Positions 25,854 through 34,694 of a stretch of 64,000 nt of DNA are shown one piece after another. Position 1 is the stretch's first letter. Each line of letters opens with the position of its first letter. A program made the position numbers and the translations under genes. The stretch is taken from contig VBCK01000135.1 in NCBI GenBank assembly GCA_005882215.1, forward strand, positions 1 to 64,000. The letters run 5' to 3'. The stretch comes from Betaproteobacteria bacterium (GTDB lineage: Bacteria > Pseudomonadota > Gammaproteobacteria > Burkholderiales > Burkholderiaceae_F). Under the pieces are notes generated by a model that was not told the origin of the DNA, did no database searches, and was given only the letters and a program-made list of their open reading frames with translations.

Positions 25854-27236
25854 CTAAAGGAGCCGGGCGCGCTTGACCGCGTGATAGTGGTTGACCAGCG
25901 CAACCGGCAGCTGGGAGGGCTCCACGTCGATCGCCAGCGGATCGGAGCCGACCATGCGCCGGAACGCATCGCGGCGCGATTGCTCGAACAGGTGCGCCCC
26001 CGCCGTCACGACCGCGTCGATCGGCTGCTTCAACGGCTGCTCGGCCAGCTCGCGTTGAATCCGCTCGCGCAGACTCGCCAGCAGCACCAGGTGGCGTGTG
26101 CGCAGAAGCTTCAGCGCCGGCTGCAGCTCGGGCACGTCTTCGTCGCGAAAGTTGGTCATCAGGATCACCAGCGCGCGCTTCGGATGCGCGCGCATCAGGT
26201 TCCGGGCGGCCAGCTGATAGTCGGAATGCGAGACACCGGGCTCGATGTCGAACAGCCGGGCCATGATCGCATTCAGCGTGGCAACCCCTTTGCGCGGGGC
26301 GAAGTCGCGCTCGGCTCCGCCCGGCGAACCGAAGGTCATCGCGCCCACCTCGTCGCCCTCCTTCAGCGCCACGTAGCTCAGCAGCATCAGCGCATTCAGG
26401 GCCTGGTCGAAATGGCTGCCATCGACGCTGCGCGTTCCCTCGTCGGCACGCATCCGCCGCCCGCAGTCGAGCAGGAACAGCACGCACTGGTCGCGCGAAT
26501 CTTCGAATTCGCGCACGATCGGCTTGGCTGCGCGCATCGTGGCCTTCCAGTCGATGTGGCGAATCGGGTCGCCCTGCCGGTACTCGCTCAACTGCTTGAA
26601 GTCGGTACCGGCACCACGCCGCACGTAGGTCTTGATGCCGATCTGCGTCAATCGCCGGTCGCCGGAGAGCCACGCGTAGCGCGCAACCGCCGCGAAATTG
26701 GGGTACACACGCAGCTCGTGAACGGCCCCGGCCTGGCGGCGCAGCTCGAACAGGCCCCAGCGCGACCGCACTTTCAGTTGTGTCGCGCCGAATCGGACGC
26801 TTCCGCGCTGTCGCGGAACGATCGAGTAACTCACCTCGACCCGGCGGCCGGCCGGCACCAGCAGCGACTGCGGCAGGCCGTCGAATCCCACTCCGGCGCC
26901 CACGCCGTCGAACAGCGAGATCCTCCAGGCCGTGCGACCCTCGTTGACCACGGTCGCGGCCAGAACGCGTCGCACTCCGAGCGCGAGCGCTTCGGGCCAG
27001 CGCCGTTCGATCCGCAGCGGGCAGGCGCGCCAGGCGCGCAGACTGAGCCAAAGATCGGCGCCCGCCCAGGCCGCCGCCAGCACGAACCATCCCGCGGCGG
27101 CGATTGCGACCGGCTCCGCAGGCGCCTGAGCGAGCAGGGCCAAAGCGGACGCCAGGGCGAGGCCTGCTGCGCCAGACAGCGCCAGGCGGGTCGGAATCAG
27201 ACTCGGAATCGGCGTGGGTCGCATAGCGTGGTGCAC
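25854..27236 (-). CDS. DUF58 domain protein (MoxR-associated)
   Basis: 460 residues with two N-terminal membrane helices, then a cytoplasmic region carrying the DUF58 signature YRQGDPIRHIDWKATMRAAK and a VWA-like end (FLLDCGRRMRADEG, ALVILMTNFRDED). DUF58 proteins accompany MoxR AAA+ ATPases and are thought to take part in assembly or activation of envelope or metal-containing complexes. Last gene of a run of eight tightly spaced minus-strand genes, eight bases after moxR. Start GTG 27236 or ATG 27224. Confidence 0.88.
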   Translation of the reverse strand: MHHAMRPTPIPSLIPTRLALSGAAGLALASALALLAQAPAEPVAIAAAGWFVLAAAWAGADLWLSLRAWRACPLRIERRWPEALALGVRRVLAATVVNEGRTAWRISLFDGVGAGVGFDGLPQSLLVPAGRRVEVSYSIVPRQRGSVRFGATQLKVRSRWGLFELRRQAGAVHELRVYPNFAAVARYAWLSGDRRLTQIGIKTYVRRGAGTDFKQLSEYRQGDPIRHIDWKATMRAAKPIVREFEDSRDQCVLFLLDCGRRMRADEGTRSVDGSHFDQALNALMLLSYVALKEGDEVGAMTFGSPGGAERDFAPRKGVATLNAIMARLFDIEPGVSHSDYQLAARNLMRAHPKRALVILMTNFRDEDVPELQPALKLLRTRHLVLLASLRERIQRELAEQPLKQPIDAVVTAGAHLFEQSRRDAFRRMVGSDPLAIDVEPSQLPVALVNHYHAVKRARLL

Positions 27237-27244
27237 GCTCGTCG

Positions 27245-28243
27245 TCAGAGCCTGGGAGCGTCGATGCTGTCCACCGCGCTCGCGAGCAAGATATCGACAT
27301 CGCGCCCCTCCAGTTGCGCGTCGGGAGCGAGCGCGACGCGGTGGCGCAAGGTCGGCAGCGCGTAGCGCTTCACGTCGTCGGGCGTCGCGTAGTCCCGGCC
27401 CTCCAGCAGCGCGGCGGCGCGCGCCAGCCGCACCAGCGCGATCGCCCCTCGTGGGCCGGCTCCCGTGGCAAGACCCGGCCAGTCGCGCGTGGTCCGCGCG
27501 ATGCGTACCGCGTAGTCGGCCACGCGCGGGTCGACACGGACGAACGCCGCGATTCGCTGCAGCGCTTGCGCCGCCCGCTCGTCCAGTTGCGCCGTGACCT
27601 CAGCCAGCGGCAATTCGTCGCCGGTTGCCTGCTCGGTCGTCCTGCGGACGATATCGCTTTCTTCCTGGTGGGTCGGGTAACCGATCCTGATCTTGACCAG
27701 GAAGCGATCGAGTTGCGCTTCGGGCAGCGGATAGGTTCCTTCGGTCTCGATCGGGTTCTGGGTCCCGATCACGACGAACGGTCGCGGCAGCGGCATGGAG
27801 CGGCCCTCCAGCGTGACCTGGTACTCCTGCATCACCTCCAGCAGCGCGCTCTGCGTCTTGGCCGGCGCCCGGTTGATCTCGTCGGCCAGCAGCAGGTTCG
27901 TGAATACCGGGCCACGGACGATGCGCAAGGTGCCCGCACTGCCGGGGCTCTCGCCGCGCGGATCGCGGTCCAGCACCGCATGGCCCGTGATATCGGTGGG
28001 CATCAGGTCGGGCGTGAATTGCACGCGCGTGAATCCGAGCGTCATCGCCTTGGCGAGCGCTCGCGCAAGCAGCGTCTTGCCCAGTCCCGGAACCCCCTCG
28101 ATCAGCACATGGCCTGACGCGACGAACGCGGCCAGGGTCTGATCGACGACCTCGCGCTGACCGACGACCGCCTTCGACAACTCCCGCCGCAGCGCTTCCA
28201 GCACCCCGATCACCCGCGCGAGGTCCTCTGAACTGATGCTCAT
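27245..28243 (-). CDS. MoxR-family AAA+ ATPase
   Basis: 332 residues from the ATG at 28243, which overlaps the upstream stop as ATGA. Walker A is GVPGLGKTLLARALA, Walker B LLLADEINRAPAKTQSALLE; sensor 1 is in VIGTQNPIETEGTYPLPEAQLDRF, the MoxR hallmark. The C-terminal lid contains the GPRGAIALVRLARAAALLEGR segment. MoxR ATPases act as chaperone-like motors with VWA/DUF58 partners; the partner DUF58 gene follows directly. Confidence 0.94.
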   Translation of the reverse strand: MSISSEDLARVIGVLEALRRELSKAVVGQREVVDQTLAAFVASGHVLIEGVPGLGKTLLARALAKAMTLGFTRVQFTPDLMPTDITGHAVLDRDPRGESPGSAGTLRIVRGPVFTNLLLADEINRAPAKTQSALLEVMQEYQVTLEGRSMPLPRPFVVIGTQNPIETEGTYPLPEAQLDRFLVKIRIGYPTHQEESDIVRRTTEQATGDELPLAEVTAQLDERAAQALQRIAAFVRVDPRVADYAVRIARTTRDWPGLATGAGPRGAIALVRLARAAALLEGRDYATPDDVKRYALPTLRHRVALAPDAQLEGRDVDILLASAVDSIDAPRL

Positions 28244-29508
28244 CGACTCCCCTCCGGAGCGAAGGTCGGGATCGCGCGGCGGCTCCCGATCGACGGTGCC
28301 GGCGTGCGCGCCTGCTGGAGCAGACGGCGCCGAGCCGTCTCGAGCGTTGTCAAAACGCGAGGCAGCGCGTGGGCACCCTCGACCGCCGCAGGATTGAGCG
28401 CCCTGGCCAGAGCGGGGGCGCCGATTCCGGTGGCGGCGGCGATGGCGGCGGCCCGATCGACGCGGTCGAGCCGGGCGTACTCGCGCACCCGCAGCGCCGC
28501 GGCTTCGTCGAGCGCACGCACCTGCGCCGCATGCAAGGCCTCGGGGCTGCGGCGCCACAGGAAGGTCGCCGTTCCGCCGATCTGTTCGCTCATCGATCGG
28601 CGTGCGACGGGCGGCGACGCCTCGATCGGACCGAACCGCGCCGACGCGCGCCACAACCAAAGCGCGAGAGCGAACAGTCCCAGTACGACGGCGACCCGCG
28701 CCCGGCTCCACAGCCAGGCGAGCAGCGGCTGTCCGCCGCGTCCGGAAACCAGCCAGACCTCGGCACCGGGGCGGGCCTGCAAAGCGGCCACGGCGATCAG
28801 TGCATTGTCGCCAGACAGGATGCGCGAATTGCCGAACAGGCTGAACTGAGTGTCCGGCCAGCCGAAGCTCCAACCCCGGACGACCGTCACGGTACCGGCT
28901 TCGAGCGCGACTCGCAGCAAGTCGTTGCCGTCTTCGCTGGCGAGTGCCCAAAGCGGCGTCTCGCGCGTCGAAAGAGGCGCCCCGGCCGAAATGCACAGCC
29001 TGAAGCCGGGTGCGGCGCCTTCGCCTGGATAGGCCGCAGGGACTCCTTCGGGCTCGGCGACTCTCGCGCACTCCTTTTCGAATCGCGACGAAGTCGCCTT
29101 GCTGTCCTGGCTCTGGAGAGGAACCAGATTGATCGGAATCCAGTTCGCGCTCCTCGGGCGTGAAACGAGCATGCTTGCTTCGATCACCAGATGGCCGCCC
29201 TGCTCGACCCAGGCACGCAGCGCCCGGTCGCGTTCGGGCAGAAGATCCCAGATCCACCCCCTCAACAGAAGCGTCGCGCCCGGCGGCGGAAGCTGCGACA
29301 GATCGTCCCGTTTCACAGTCTTGACGCCGACCCTCTGCAGAACCCGTTCCAGCGCGTAGAGATCGTCCAGCGCGGCCTTGCCGGTCAGCGGGCGACGAAC
29401 ATCCTCGTCCACCCACTCGCTCGTCGAGACCACCCACAGGAACAGGGCAGTCAGGACGGCGGCGATCAAGGCCCCCGGCAGCCAAGGACGCCAGCGTTGC
29501 AGAGTCAA
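28240..29508 (-). CDS. DUF4350 domain membrane protein
   Basis: About 422 residues. The TTG at 29508 overlaps the upstream TGA (TTGA) and places a membrane helix (WLPGALIAAVLTALFLWVVS) near the start; the earlier in-frame start lies inside the upstream gene. The N-terminal half contains the DUF4350 feature of a GATase-like fold (ERDRALRAWVEQGGHLVIEAS). A second helix lies at about ARVAVVLGLFALALWLW. A cytoplasmic tail of about 120 residues follows. Frequent partner of MoxR/DUF58/DUF4129 operons; no biochemical role known to me. Confidence 0.85.
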   Translation of the reverse strand: MTLQRWRPWLPGALIAAVLTALFLWVVSTSEWVDEDVRRPLTGKAALDDLYALERVLQRVGVKTVKRDDLSQLPPPGATLLLRGWIWDLLPERDRALRAWVEQGGHLVIEASMLVSRPRSANWIPINLVPLQSQDSKATSSRFEKECARVAEPEGVPAAYPGEGAAPGFRLCISAGAPLSTRETPLWALASEDGNDLLRVALEAGTVTVVRGWSFGWPDTQFSLFGNSRILSGDNALIAVAALQARPGAEVWLVSGRGGQPLLAWLWSRARVAVVLGLFALALWLWRASARFGPIEASPPVARRSMSEQIGGTATFLWRRSPEALHAAQVRALDEAAALRVREYARLDRVDRAAAIAAATGIGAPALARALNPAAVEGAHALPRVLTTLETARRRLLQQARTPAPSIGSRRAIPTFAPEGSR

Positions 29509-30311
29509 CCGGCGTCCTTCGCTGCGGTCGATCCCCCGAGAAGAAGATCGAACTGGTCGCACAGCGACAGCACCCGGTCCGCTTCAGGGGCACGGCCTGC
29601 ATAGACCGCGAGCTGCCAGACCGAAACCAGCCGGGCAAAGAAAGCAGCCGGGTCCTGCTGGAGCCGACCCTGCGCCAGCCGGACACACTCGGATTCGGTG
29701 TGCGCGGCCCGGATCGGAACGCAATGAACGTGGATCAGGCGCGACAGCGCGCCCCGGTACAGCAACGACAGGCAGGCCAGCTGCTCACCGCGCTGCCACA
29801 ACGAACGCGCGTGCGACCCGATCCGATCGGGCAGGCTCTCGGGTCGAACATCGAGGATACCGACCTGGCTCGGCAGCGGCGGCAATGGATCGGCTTCGGC
29901 GTCGGCGCGCTCCTTGGACCATCGGCGCACCGACAGCAGGATCAGCGCCACCGCCAATGCGCCCAGCAGCCAGATCAGCCAGCGGCTTGTTGCAGCGAGC
30001 CACGCAAACGCCTCGGCCGTCCAGCGCCTCGACTGGTCCCACCACGGAGGCGGCGCCTTCTGCTCGGTTTGCTTGAAATGCAGGATCCTGGCTCGACGGG
30101 TTGTCTTCAGGTCCGGGTCCGCGCGCAAGCCTTCGACGATCGCGTTCACCTCGCCCCGTGAGGGCAGCTCGCCGGAACGAGCCGCGCCGGCGCCGGACAG
30201 GCCGAGCAGGAAAACTGCCGCCAGCGAGAAAACTGCGGCCAAAGCGGTCGAAGCCGCGCGGGGCCGGTTCAGGCGCCGCGCCGCCGATGGTCCCGGGTCA
30301 GCCGAAGGCAC
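29505..30311 (-). CDS. DUF4129 domain membrane protein
   Basis: 268 residues from a GTG at 30311 that overlaps the upstream gene by 14 bases. N-terminal signal or anchor (ALAAVFSLAAVFLLGLSGAGAA), periplasmic region, a central helix (LIWLLGALAVALILLSV), and a C-terminal DUF4129-like cytoplasmic domain with SLLYRGALSRLIH and TESECVRLAQ. DUF4129 is usually found next to transglutaminase or MoxR genes. Part of the eight-gene operon. Confidence 0.83.
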   Translation of the reverse strand: MPSADPGPSAARRLNRPRAASTALAAVFSLAAVFLLGLSGAGAARSGELPSRGEVNAIVEGLRADPDLKTTRRARILHFKQTEQKAPPPWWDQSRRWTAEAFAWLAATSRWLIWLLGALAVALILLSVRRWSKERADAEADPLPPLPSQVGILDVRPESLPDRIGSHARSLWQRGEQLACLSLLYRGALSRLIHVHCVPIRAAHTESECVRLAQGRLQQDPAAFFARLVSVWQLAVYAGRAPEADRVLSLCDQFDLLLGGSTAAKDAG

Positions 30312-31026
30312 GGCGAAATTCCTGCTCGACGTCCCACGCTTCGAGCTGCACGCGGCGATTCAGATACATCGCAAAGCCGGCGGCAACGTAGAACGGTTCG
30401 ACGAACAGCACGACGCCGGCGTAGGCAAGGCTCAGCAGGAACGCGGCGGACGTCGAACCGCCGGTGAGCCAGGTGATCGCCGTCGACTGGCGGCCCGGCA
30501 GCGAGAACCACGCGGCCGTCGCAAACAGCCCCGCAGCGAATACGAGCTCCAGGTTGGCAAAAGCCAGCTGCATGGCGGTGGCTCCTCCGCGCTGTCCGCT
30601 CAGTATCGTTTTGCACCGCGCGCGCAGTGCCGATCCGCGCTGGCCTTCCAGCTGGTAGACCGGCTGCGTGTAGGAGCGCCACAACGAAAACCGGTGCACG
30701 CTCAGCGCCACGAGCACCCCCTGCCGCCACACGGCCTTGCGCGCACGCCACAGGTCGCCCAGGCCGGTGGCCTGGCCGAATACGGCACGCGACAATACGA
30801 ACAGCAGCGTGCGATCGAGCCACGGCTTGGACCAGAAAATCAAAAGGCCCGGCAGCCACGGCCAGGCCTCGACGCTCGACAGGGCGAGCGCGGCCACGAC
30901 GGCATGTACGGGTGCGAAACATGTCCAGGTCGAACGCGCATGGGTCTGCGCCATCCGGATGCCCAGGTCCGCCGCCTCGTTCATCGAGCGTGGGCGCAGC
31001 TCGAGGGTCAGTGCGTCAACCTTCAT
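30298..31026 (-). CDS. Integral membrane protein of the MoxR operon, unknown function
   Basis: 242 residues from the ATG at 31026, overlapping the upstream gene by 11 bases. Three to four hydrophobic stretches (FAPVHAVVAALALSSV, LVFAAGLFATAAWFSL, AFLLSLAYAGVVLFVEPFYVAAGFAMY) and a C-terminal amphipathic tail ending EAWDVEQEFRRAFG. In related operons an unnamed membrane protein occupies this slot between SpoIIM and DUF4129. I cannot name the family. Confidence 0.78.
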   Translation of the reverse strand: MKVDALTLELRPRSMNEAADLGIRMAQTHARSTWTCFAPVHAVVAALALSSVEAWPWLPGLLIFWSKPWLDRTLLFVLSRAVFGQATGLGDLWRARKAVWRQGVLVALSVHRFSLWRSYTQPVYQLEGQRGSALRARCKTILSGQRGGATAMQLAFANLELVFAAGLFATAAWFSLPGRQSTAITWLTGGSTSAAFLLSLAYAGVVLFVEPFYVAAGFAMYLNRRVQLEAWDVEQEFRRAFG

Positions 31027-32071
31027 CGGGCTCGCCATCCTGAACGGCGGGGGAATTGGAGCGCGGGCGGCCTTGCCACGCGAGGTAGGACACCACGGCG
31101 GCCCAGCCGAGCGCTGCAACGGCCAGCTTGATCGGCGGCAGGATCCACTGTGCAGAAGACCAGAATGCCTCGATCGCGGCCGCCACGACCAGCAGCGCGA
31201 ACACCGCGTAAACGAGCACCACCGCTTCCAGGGCGGCGCGCTTGAGCGCATCGAGCCGGCTTCGACGGCCCGGGCAGATCCATGCGTGGCCCAGGCGCAG
31301 TCCGGCTGCACCCGCGAGCACGATCGCGGTGAATTCGAAAGCCGAGTGCGTTGCCACGAAGGAGTAGAAATTCGGCCCTTCGCCGTCTGCGGTCAGGAAG
31401 CCGGCCACCGCGCCACTGAAAGCACCGTTGTAGGCGAGATAGAACGCGCTGATGACGCCCGCGAAGATGCCGGCGGCAAAGCACTGGAAGCCGAGCCCGA
31501 TGTTGTGCATCAGGTAGAAGCCGAACATCGACCAGTCGGTCTCCGCGGTGCGCAGGCGCCCCAATGCCCCGAAGCGGTCGCCAAAGGCGCTTTTGAAGCC
31601 CGCCAGCTGCTGCGCATCGAGCACGTGCAGCGCGAATTGCGGGTCGCGATAGGTGGCCACGCCGACCAGCAAGGTCGGAACCACGAACAGCAGCGCCGCA
31701 ACGAGCAGGTAGGCCCGGTGCGCGCGAACGGCCTGCGGCATTTCGACCAGCAGGAGCCTTTTCAGTCGGGCCGCGCCGTAGTCGCGGCGGCCATAGATCA
31801 GGCGATGCGCGCGATACGTCAGATCCTGCAGGCGCCGGGTCAGGCCAATCGGATAGGCGCGCGCCTGGGCGAGCGACAGGTGCTCGCAGCAGCGTCGGTA
31901 CAGCGCAGCCAGGCGCGCCGGGCCGACGGGCGGGCAGTGCGGCCGCGCGGCGCCGCCCGCTCCGCGGTCGTAGTGCGAACGTTCGGGCCGGCCGCGTTCG
32001 ATCTCGTCGAGCGCCGATTCCAGCTCGCGCCACAACGCGCCGTATTCAGCCTCGAAGCGTACCGGCGTCAC
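31016..32071 (-). CDS. SpoIIM-like (stage II sporulation protein M family) membrane protein
   Basis: 351 residues. The GTG at 32071 overlaps the upstream stop as GTGA. A cytoplasmic N-terminal helical region (FEAEYGALWRELESALDEIE) precedes five to six membrane helices. The family core reads FYLMHNIGLGFQCFAAGIFAGVIS and ATHSAFEFTAIVLAGAAGLRLG. In Bacillus the founder acts in septal peptidoglycan remodelling; in non-sporulating Gram-negatives the gene is a regular partner of RDD, DUF58 and MoxR, so sporulation is not implied. Confidence 0.87.
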   Translation of the reverse strand: MTPVRFEAEYGALWRELESALDEIERGRPERSHYDRGAGGAARPHCPPVGPARLAALYRRCCEHLSLAQARAYPIGLTRRLQDLTYRAHRLIYGRRDYGAARLKRLLLVEMPQAVRAHRAYLLVAALLFVVPTLLVGVATYRDPQFALHVLDAQQLAGFKSAFGDRFGALGRLRTAETDWSMFGFYLMHNIGLGFQCFAAGIFAGVISAFYLAYNGAFSGAVAGFLTADGEGPNFYSFVATHSAFEFTAIVLAGAAGLRLGHAWICPGRRSRLDALKRAALEAVVLVYAVFALLVVAAAIEAFWSSAQWILPPIKLAVAALGWAAVVSYLAWQGRPRSNSPAVQDGEPDEG

Positions 32072-32799
32072 GAAGCGGCTCCGTCGCGGCGACCGATCAG
32101 CCACTGGGCCACGCCCAACAGCACCGCAGTGTCGCCGCCCTCAGCCCCGGCTCGCGCGGCCGCTTCCTGGCCGGCCCGGCCCTGCGTCACGGGCCGCGCC
32201 ATCCGGGCGAGCTCCTCGAGCCGCTCCGCCGTCAGGCTGGCCGCCCTACCCGCCCACGACACGATGGCCGCCTGCTCGCGCAGCGACAGCGGTCTCGCCG
32301 GCGCCACCGGCGCGCCCGGCGGCAGGTCCGCGTGCAGCGATACCGGCGCTGCGTGCACCACGATCGTTCCGGCGGCCAGGTCGCCCAGGCGCTTGAAGTC
32401 GCGCCGCAGCAGCATCGAGACGGCTCCGAAGGCGTAGGCCACCGGCAGGAAGTCCGCGGCCCGCAGCAGATTGCGCGTGATCGAAGCGGCCGGGGTCACG
32501 GGAAGACCGGAATCCATCACAACCTGCAGTCCGAGCGCACGCTTGCCGGGGGTCGCCCCTCCCATCGCCAGTTCGAACGCGATCGGATAGATCCACTCGA
32601 TCGCGAAAAAACTGATATACAGCAGCGCCCTGCCGAGCCCCCCCAGGAATGATGTCGCGGTAATGCAGGCGATCCAGAGGCCGATTTTGAGCAGGGTATC
32701 GATCAGCAGCGCCCAGAAACGCGCGACCGGGCCGGCAGGGCTCAGCGACAGCGCGATGCCCTCGGGCGTCTCCGCCAGGTACACCGTATCAAGGGCCAC
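32068..32799 (-). CDS. RDD-family membrane protein (first copy)
   Basis: 243 residues from a GTG at 32799. The RDD signature residues Arg, Asp, Asp appear in GPVARFWALLIDTLLKIGLW and later FKRLGDLAAGTIVV. Three to four membrane helices; PGKRALGLQVV is the conserved cytoplasmic loop of the family. The C-terminal 90 residues form an extra soluble tail (LSLREQAAIVSWAGRAASLTAERLEEL). Function of RDD proteins in MoxR operons is unknown; some RDD proteins act in ion homeostasis. Confidence 0.85.
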   Translation of the reverse strand: MALDTVYLAETPEGIALSLSPAGPVARFWALLIDTLLKIGLWIACITATSFLGGLGRALLYISFFAIEWIYPIAFELAMGGATPGKRALGLQVVMDSGLPVTPAASITRNLLRAADFLPVAYAFGAVSMLLRRDFKRLGDLAAGTIVVHAAPVSLHADLPPGAPVAPARPLSLREQAAIVSWAGRAASLTAERLEELARMARPVTQGRAGQEAAARAGAEGGDTAVLLGVAQWLIGRRDGAAS

Positions 32800-32831
32800 G
32801 ATCGCTCAGGCCGCCGATCGAAGCGGGGACG

Positions 32832-33347
32832 TCAAGTACGTACGACAATCGTGTCGGCAATCTCATCGTGAAGACAGCGGCGGGACATGCGGAAGATCAT
32901 CAGGCAGTCGGCAAATCCGTAAAGGCCGCCCAGCACGGGAACCACGTTTGCGGCGTAACCGACACCGTATCGCAGGCCGAGGACCCGGGCCCCGGAAACC
33001 TTCGAGCCGTCCGGCCGAACGATCCGCATGTCGAGTGCCACCTTGCCGACCGTTTGGCCGCGTGCAACCAGCAAATACCCGTTGAGCAGGAGAAACAGTA
33101 CCGCACCGGGCAACGCCGCCCGATTGAACGCAAAGATGCCTAGCGGCGAGAAGATATTGAAGTCATGCCACACGGTCAGGCGCACGAGCGGCGCCGACAG
33201 CGCCATCAGCAGGTACAGAGCGAGCGAGTCGATAAAGACGCCAAAAAAGCGCCGCCATCGCGACGCCAGAACCAAGCCCTGCGGGGCGGCAATGTCGGCA
33301 ACGCTGGCGCTGGGCGGTGCGTAGCGGCTGTCGCCGTAAGAGGCCAT
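32832..33347 (-). CDS. RDD-family membrane protein (second copy)
   Basis: 171 residues. RDD core: SRWRRFFGVFIDSLALYLL, then GQTVGKVALDMRIVRPDGSK, then CLHDEIADTIVV. Three to four membrane helices. First gene of the operon; 32 bases separate it from the next RDD gene. It lacks the C-terminal tail of that neighbour, so the two may be diverged duplicates with separate roles. Confidence 0.85.
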   Translation of the reverse strand: MASYGDSRYAPPSASVADIAAPQGLVLASRWRRFFGVFIDSLALYLLMALSAPLVRLTVWHDFNIFSPLGIFAFNRAALPGAVLFLLLNGYLLVARGQTVGKVALDMRIVRPDGSKVSGARVLGLRYGVGYAANVVPVLGGLYGFADCLMIFRMSRRCLHDEIADTIVVRT

Positions 33348-33498
33348 CGTTGTCGGCGAGCCGGGAATTCGACGTTTGCCCGCAAGATTATGCGCAGGAC
33401 CGTCGCGGATTAATAGTGCGCTTCGTGGCCCGGCGCCGGAATGCGCGTGTAAGTCGTTGATTCTTTATGCTGCGACGCGGCTGTGCAGAAGCCCTCGG

Positions 33499-34458
33499 CT
33501 AGCTCGCCGAAGGCAGTGTCTTCGCCCACGTCTGTCCAACCAGGTCGCGGCCGAAACTGTGGTGAGGCTCCTCGCTCACGAGCTGCCAGCCGTTGCGCTC
33601 GTAGATGCGGCGCGCGGCATGCAGCACGGAGTTGGTCCAGAGCGTCATGTTCCGGTAACCCGCGCTCTGCGCGAAGCCCTCGCATTCGCGCACGAGCCGA
33701 TCGCCCAATCCATGCCCGCGAGCGGCCGGGTCCACCAGCAGCAAGCGCAGCTTCGCAACGCCCTCGCCGTACTCCGCAGGCGGCGCCCGCATCACGAACA
33801 CGCATCCGACGTTCACGCCGTTGCGCCGCGCGATCCAGCCGCGCTCCGAGCCGGGTCGAAACCCTTCGATGAAATCGGCGGCAATGCGCGCGACAAGCGC
33901 TTCGAAGCGGCTGTCCCAGCCGAACTCCTCTGCGTACAAGGCGCCATGCCGCTGCACGACCCAACCGATGTCGCCGGGGCCGGGTTCATCCAGCGTGAAC
34001 TGCGCGGACTGCGCCGGCGGCGTCATCAACAGGCGAACCGTATCCATCGCGCCGACGAGGAGCCGTTGAGACGATCCGGACAGGTGGCCGATGATGCCTG
34101 CCACCTGGCGAGCCGAGGCCAGGTCGAGCTGGGCGAAGACGCGGCGACCCTTCGTGGTCAGCGACAGCCAGTGCGCGCGCGCATCCTCGCGCGAGGCCTG
34201 GGCGCGCACCAGGGCGGCCGCGCGCAAGCGGCGCAAGACGCGGCTGAGGTAACCGGCGTCGAGTCCCAGGTCCCGGCACAACCGGCTCGCCGTCAGCGGC
34301 GCGTTCTGGGCAAGCTCCCACAGCACACGCGACTCGGTCAACGTGAGGCCGCTGGCCAGCAACTCCCGCTCCAGCAGGCCCAGACGCTGCGTGTAGAAAC
34401 GGCTGAATCCGCGTACACCCGCCACGCAGTCCGGGTTCGCATCGGCTTCGGGATTCAT
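33499..34458 (-). CDS. MarR-type regulator fused to a GNAT acetyltransferase domain
   Basis: About 319 residues from the ATG at 34458 (longer readings to 34593 exist). The N-terminal half is a MarR winged helix: LTLTESRVLWELAQNAPLTASRL, LDAGYLSRVLRRL, TTKGRRVFAQL. The C-terminal half is a GNAT fold with the acetyl-CoA loop LLLVDPAARGHGLGDRLVRECEGFA and NGWQLVSEE. Fusions of this type are common in Burkholderiales; the acetyl-CoA domain may be sensor or enzyme. A near-palindrome 14 bases upstream suggests autoregulation. Divergent from RND pump 2, which it may control. Confidence 0.87.
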   Translation of the reverse strand: MNPEADANPDCVAGVRGFSRFYTQRLGLLERELLASGLTLTESRVLWELAQNAPLTASRLCRDLGLDAGYLSRVLRRLRAAALVRAQASREDARAHWLSLTTKGRRVFAQLDLASARQVAGIIGHLSGSSQRLLVGAMDTVRLLMTPPAQSAQFTLDEPGPGDIGWVVQRHGALYAEEFGWDSRFEALVARIAADFIEGFRPGSERGWIARRNGVNVGCVFVMRAPPAEYGEGVAKLRLLLVDPAARGHGLGDRLVRECEGFAQSAGYRNMTLWTNSVLHAARRIYERNGWQLVSEEPHHSFGRDLVGQTWAKTLPSAS

Positions 34459-34471
34459 CGGCCACCCGAAT

Positions 34472-34488
34472 AGTTGCCTCAAGCAAGT
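34472..34488. promoter_or_regulatory. Candidate MarR operator (AGTTGC-N5-GCAAGT near-palindrome)
   Basis: The 17 bases AGTTGCCTCAAGCAAGT form an inverted repeat with six-base arms and one mismatch, immediately upstream of the MarR-GNAT start at 34458. Size and placement suit a winged-helix MarR dimer. Short and imperfect, so tentative. Confidence 0.4.
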
Positions 34489-34694
34489 ATCCATATCCCC
34501 GGTCAGCCTGTCAACGCGGGCGCAATCCTGCATGGATTGCGGCTTGGAAAAGCGCTCGGCGGGCCGCCTTCCGTTCATCGCGTCCGCGGTCATTTCATCC
34601 CGGCCGGCGGCAATTCGTCGGATCGCCTACCGTACTCGCAGGTGACGGTCTAGGATGCGCGGTCTCCCCGCGGCGCCAAGCCCAGAACGACATC

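Noticed and set aside
31016-32071. SpoIIM-like gene taken as a sign of sporulation
   Set aside because: The family is common in non-sporulating Gram-negatives beside MoxR/DUF58 genes, and the window has porins and an outer membrane.
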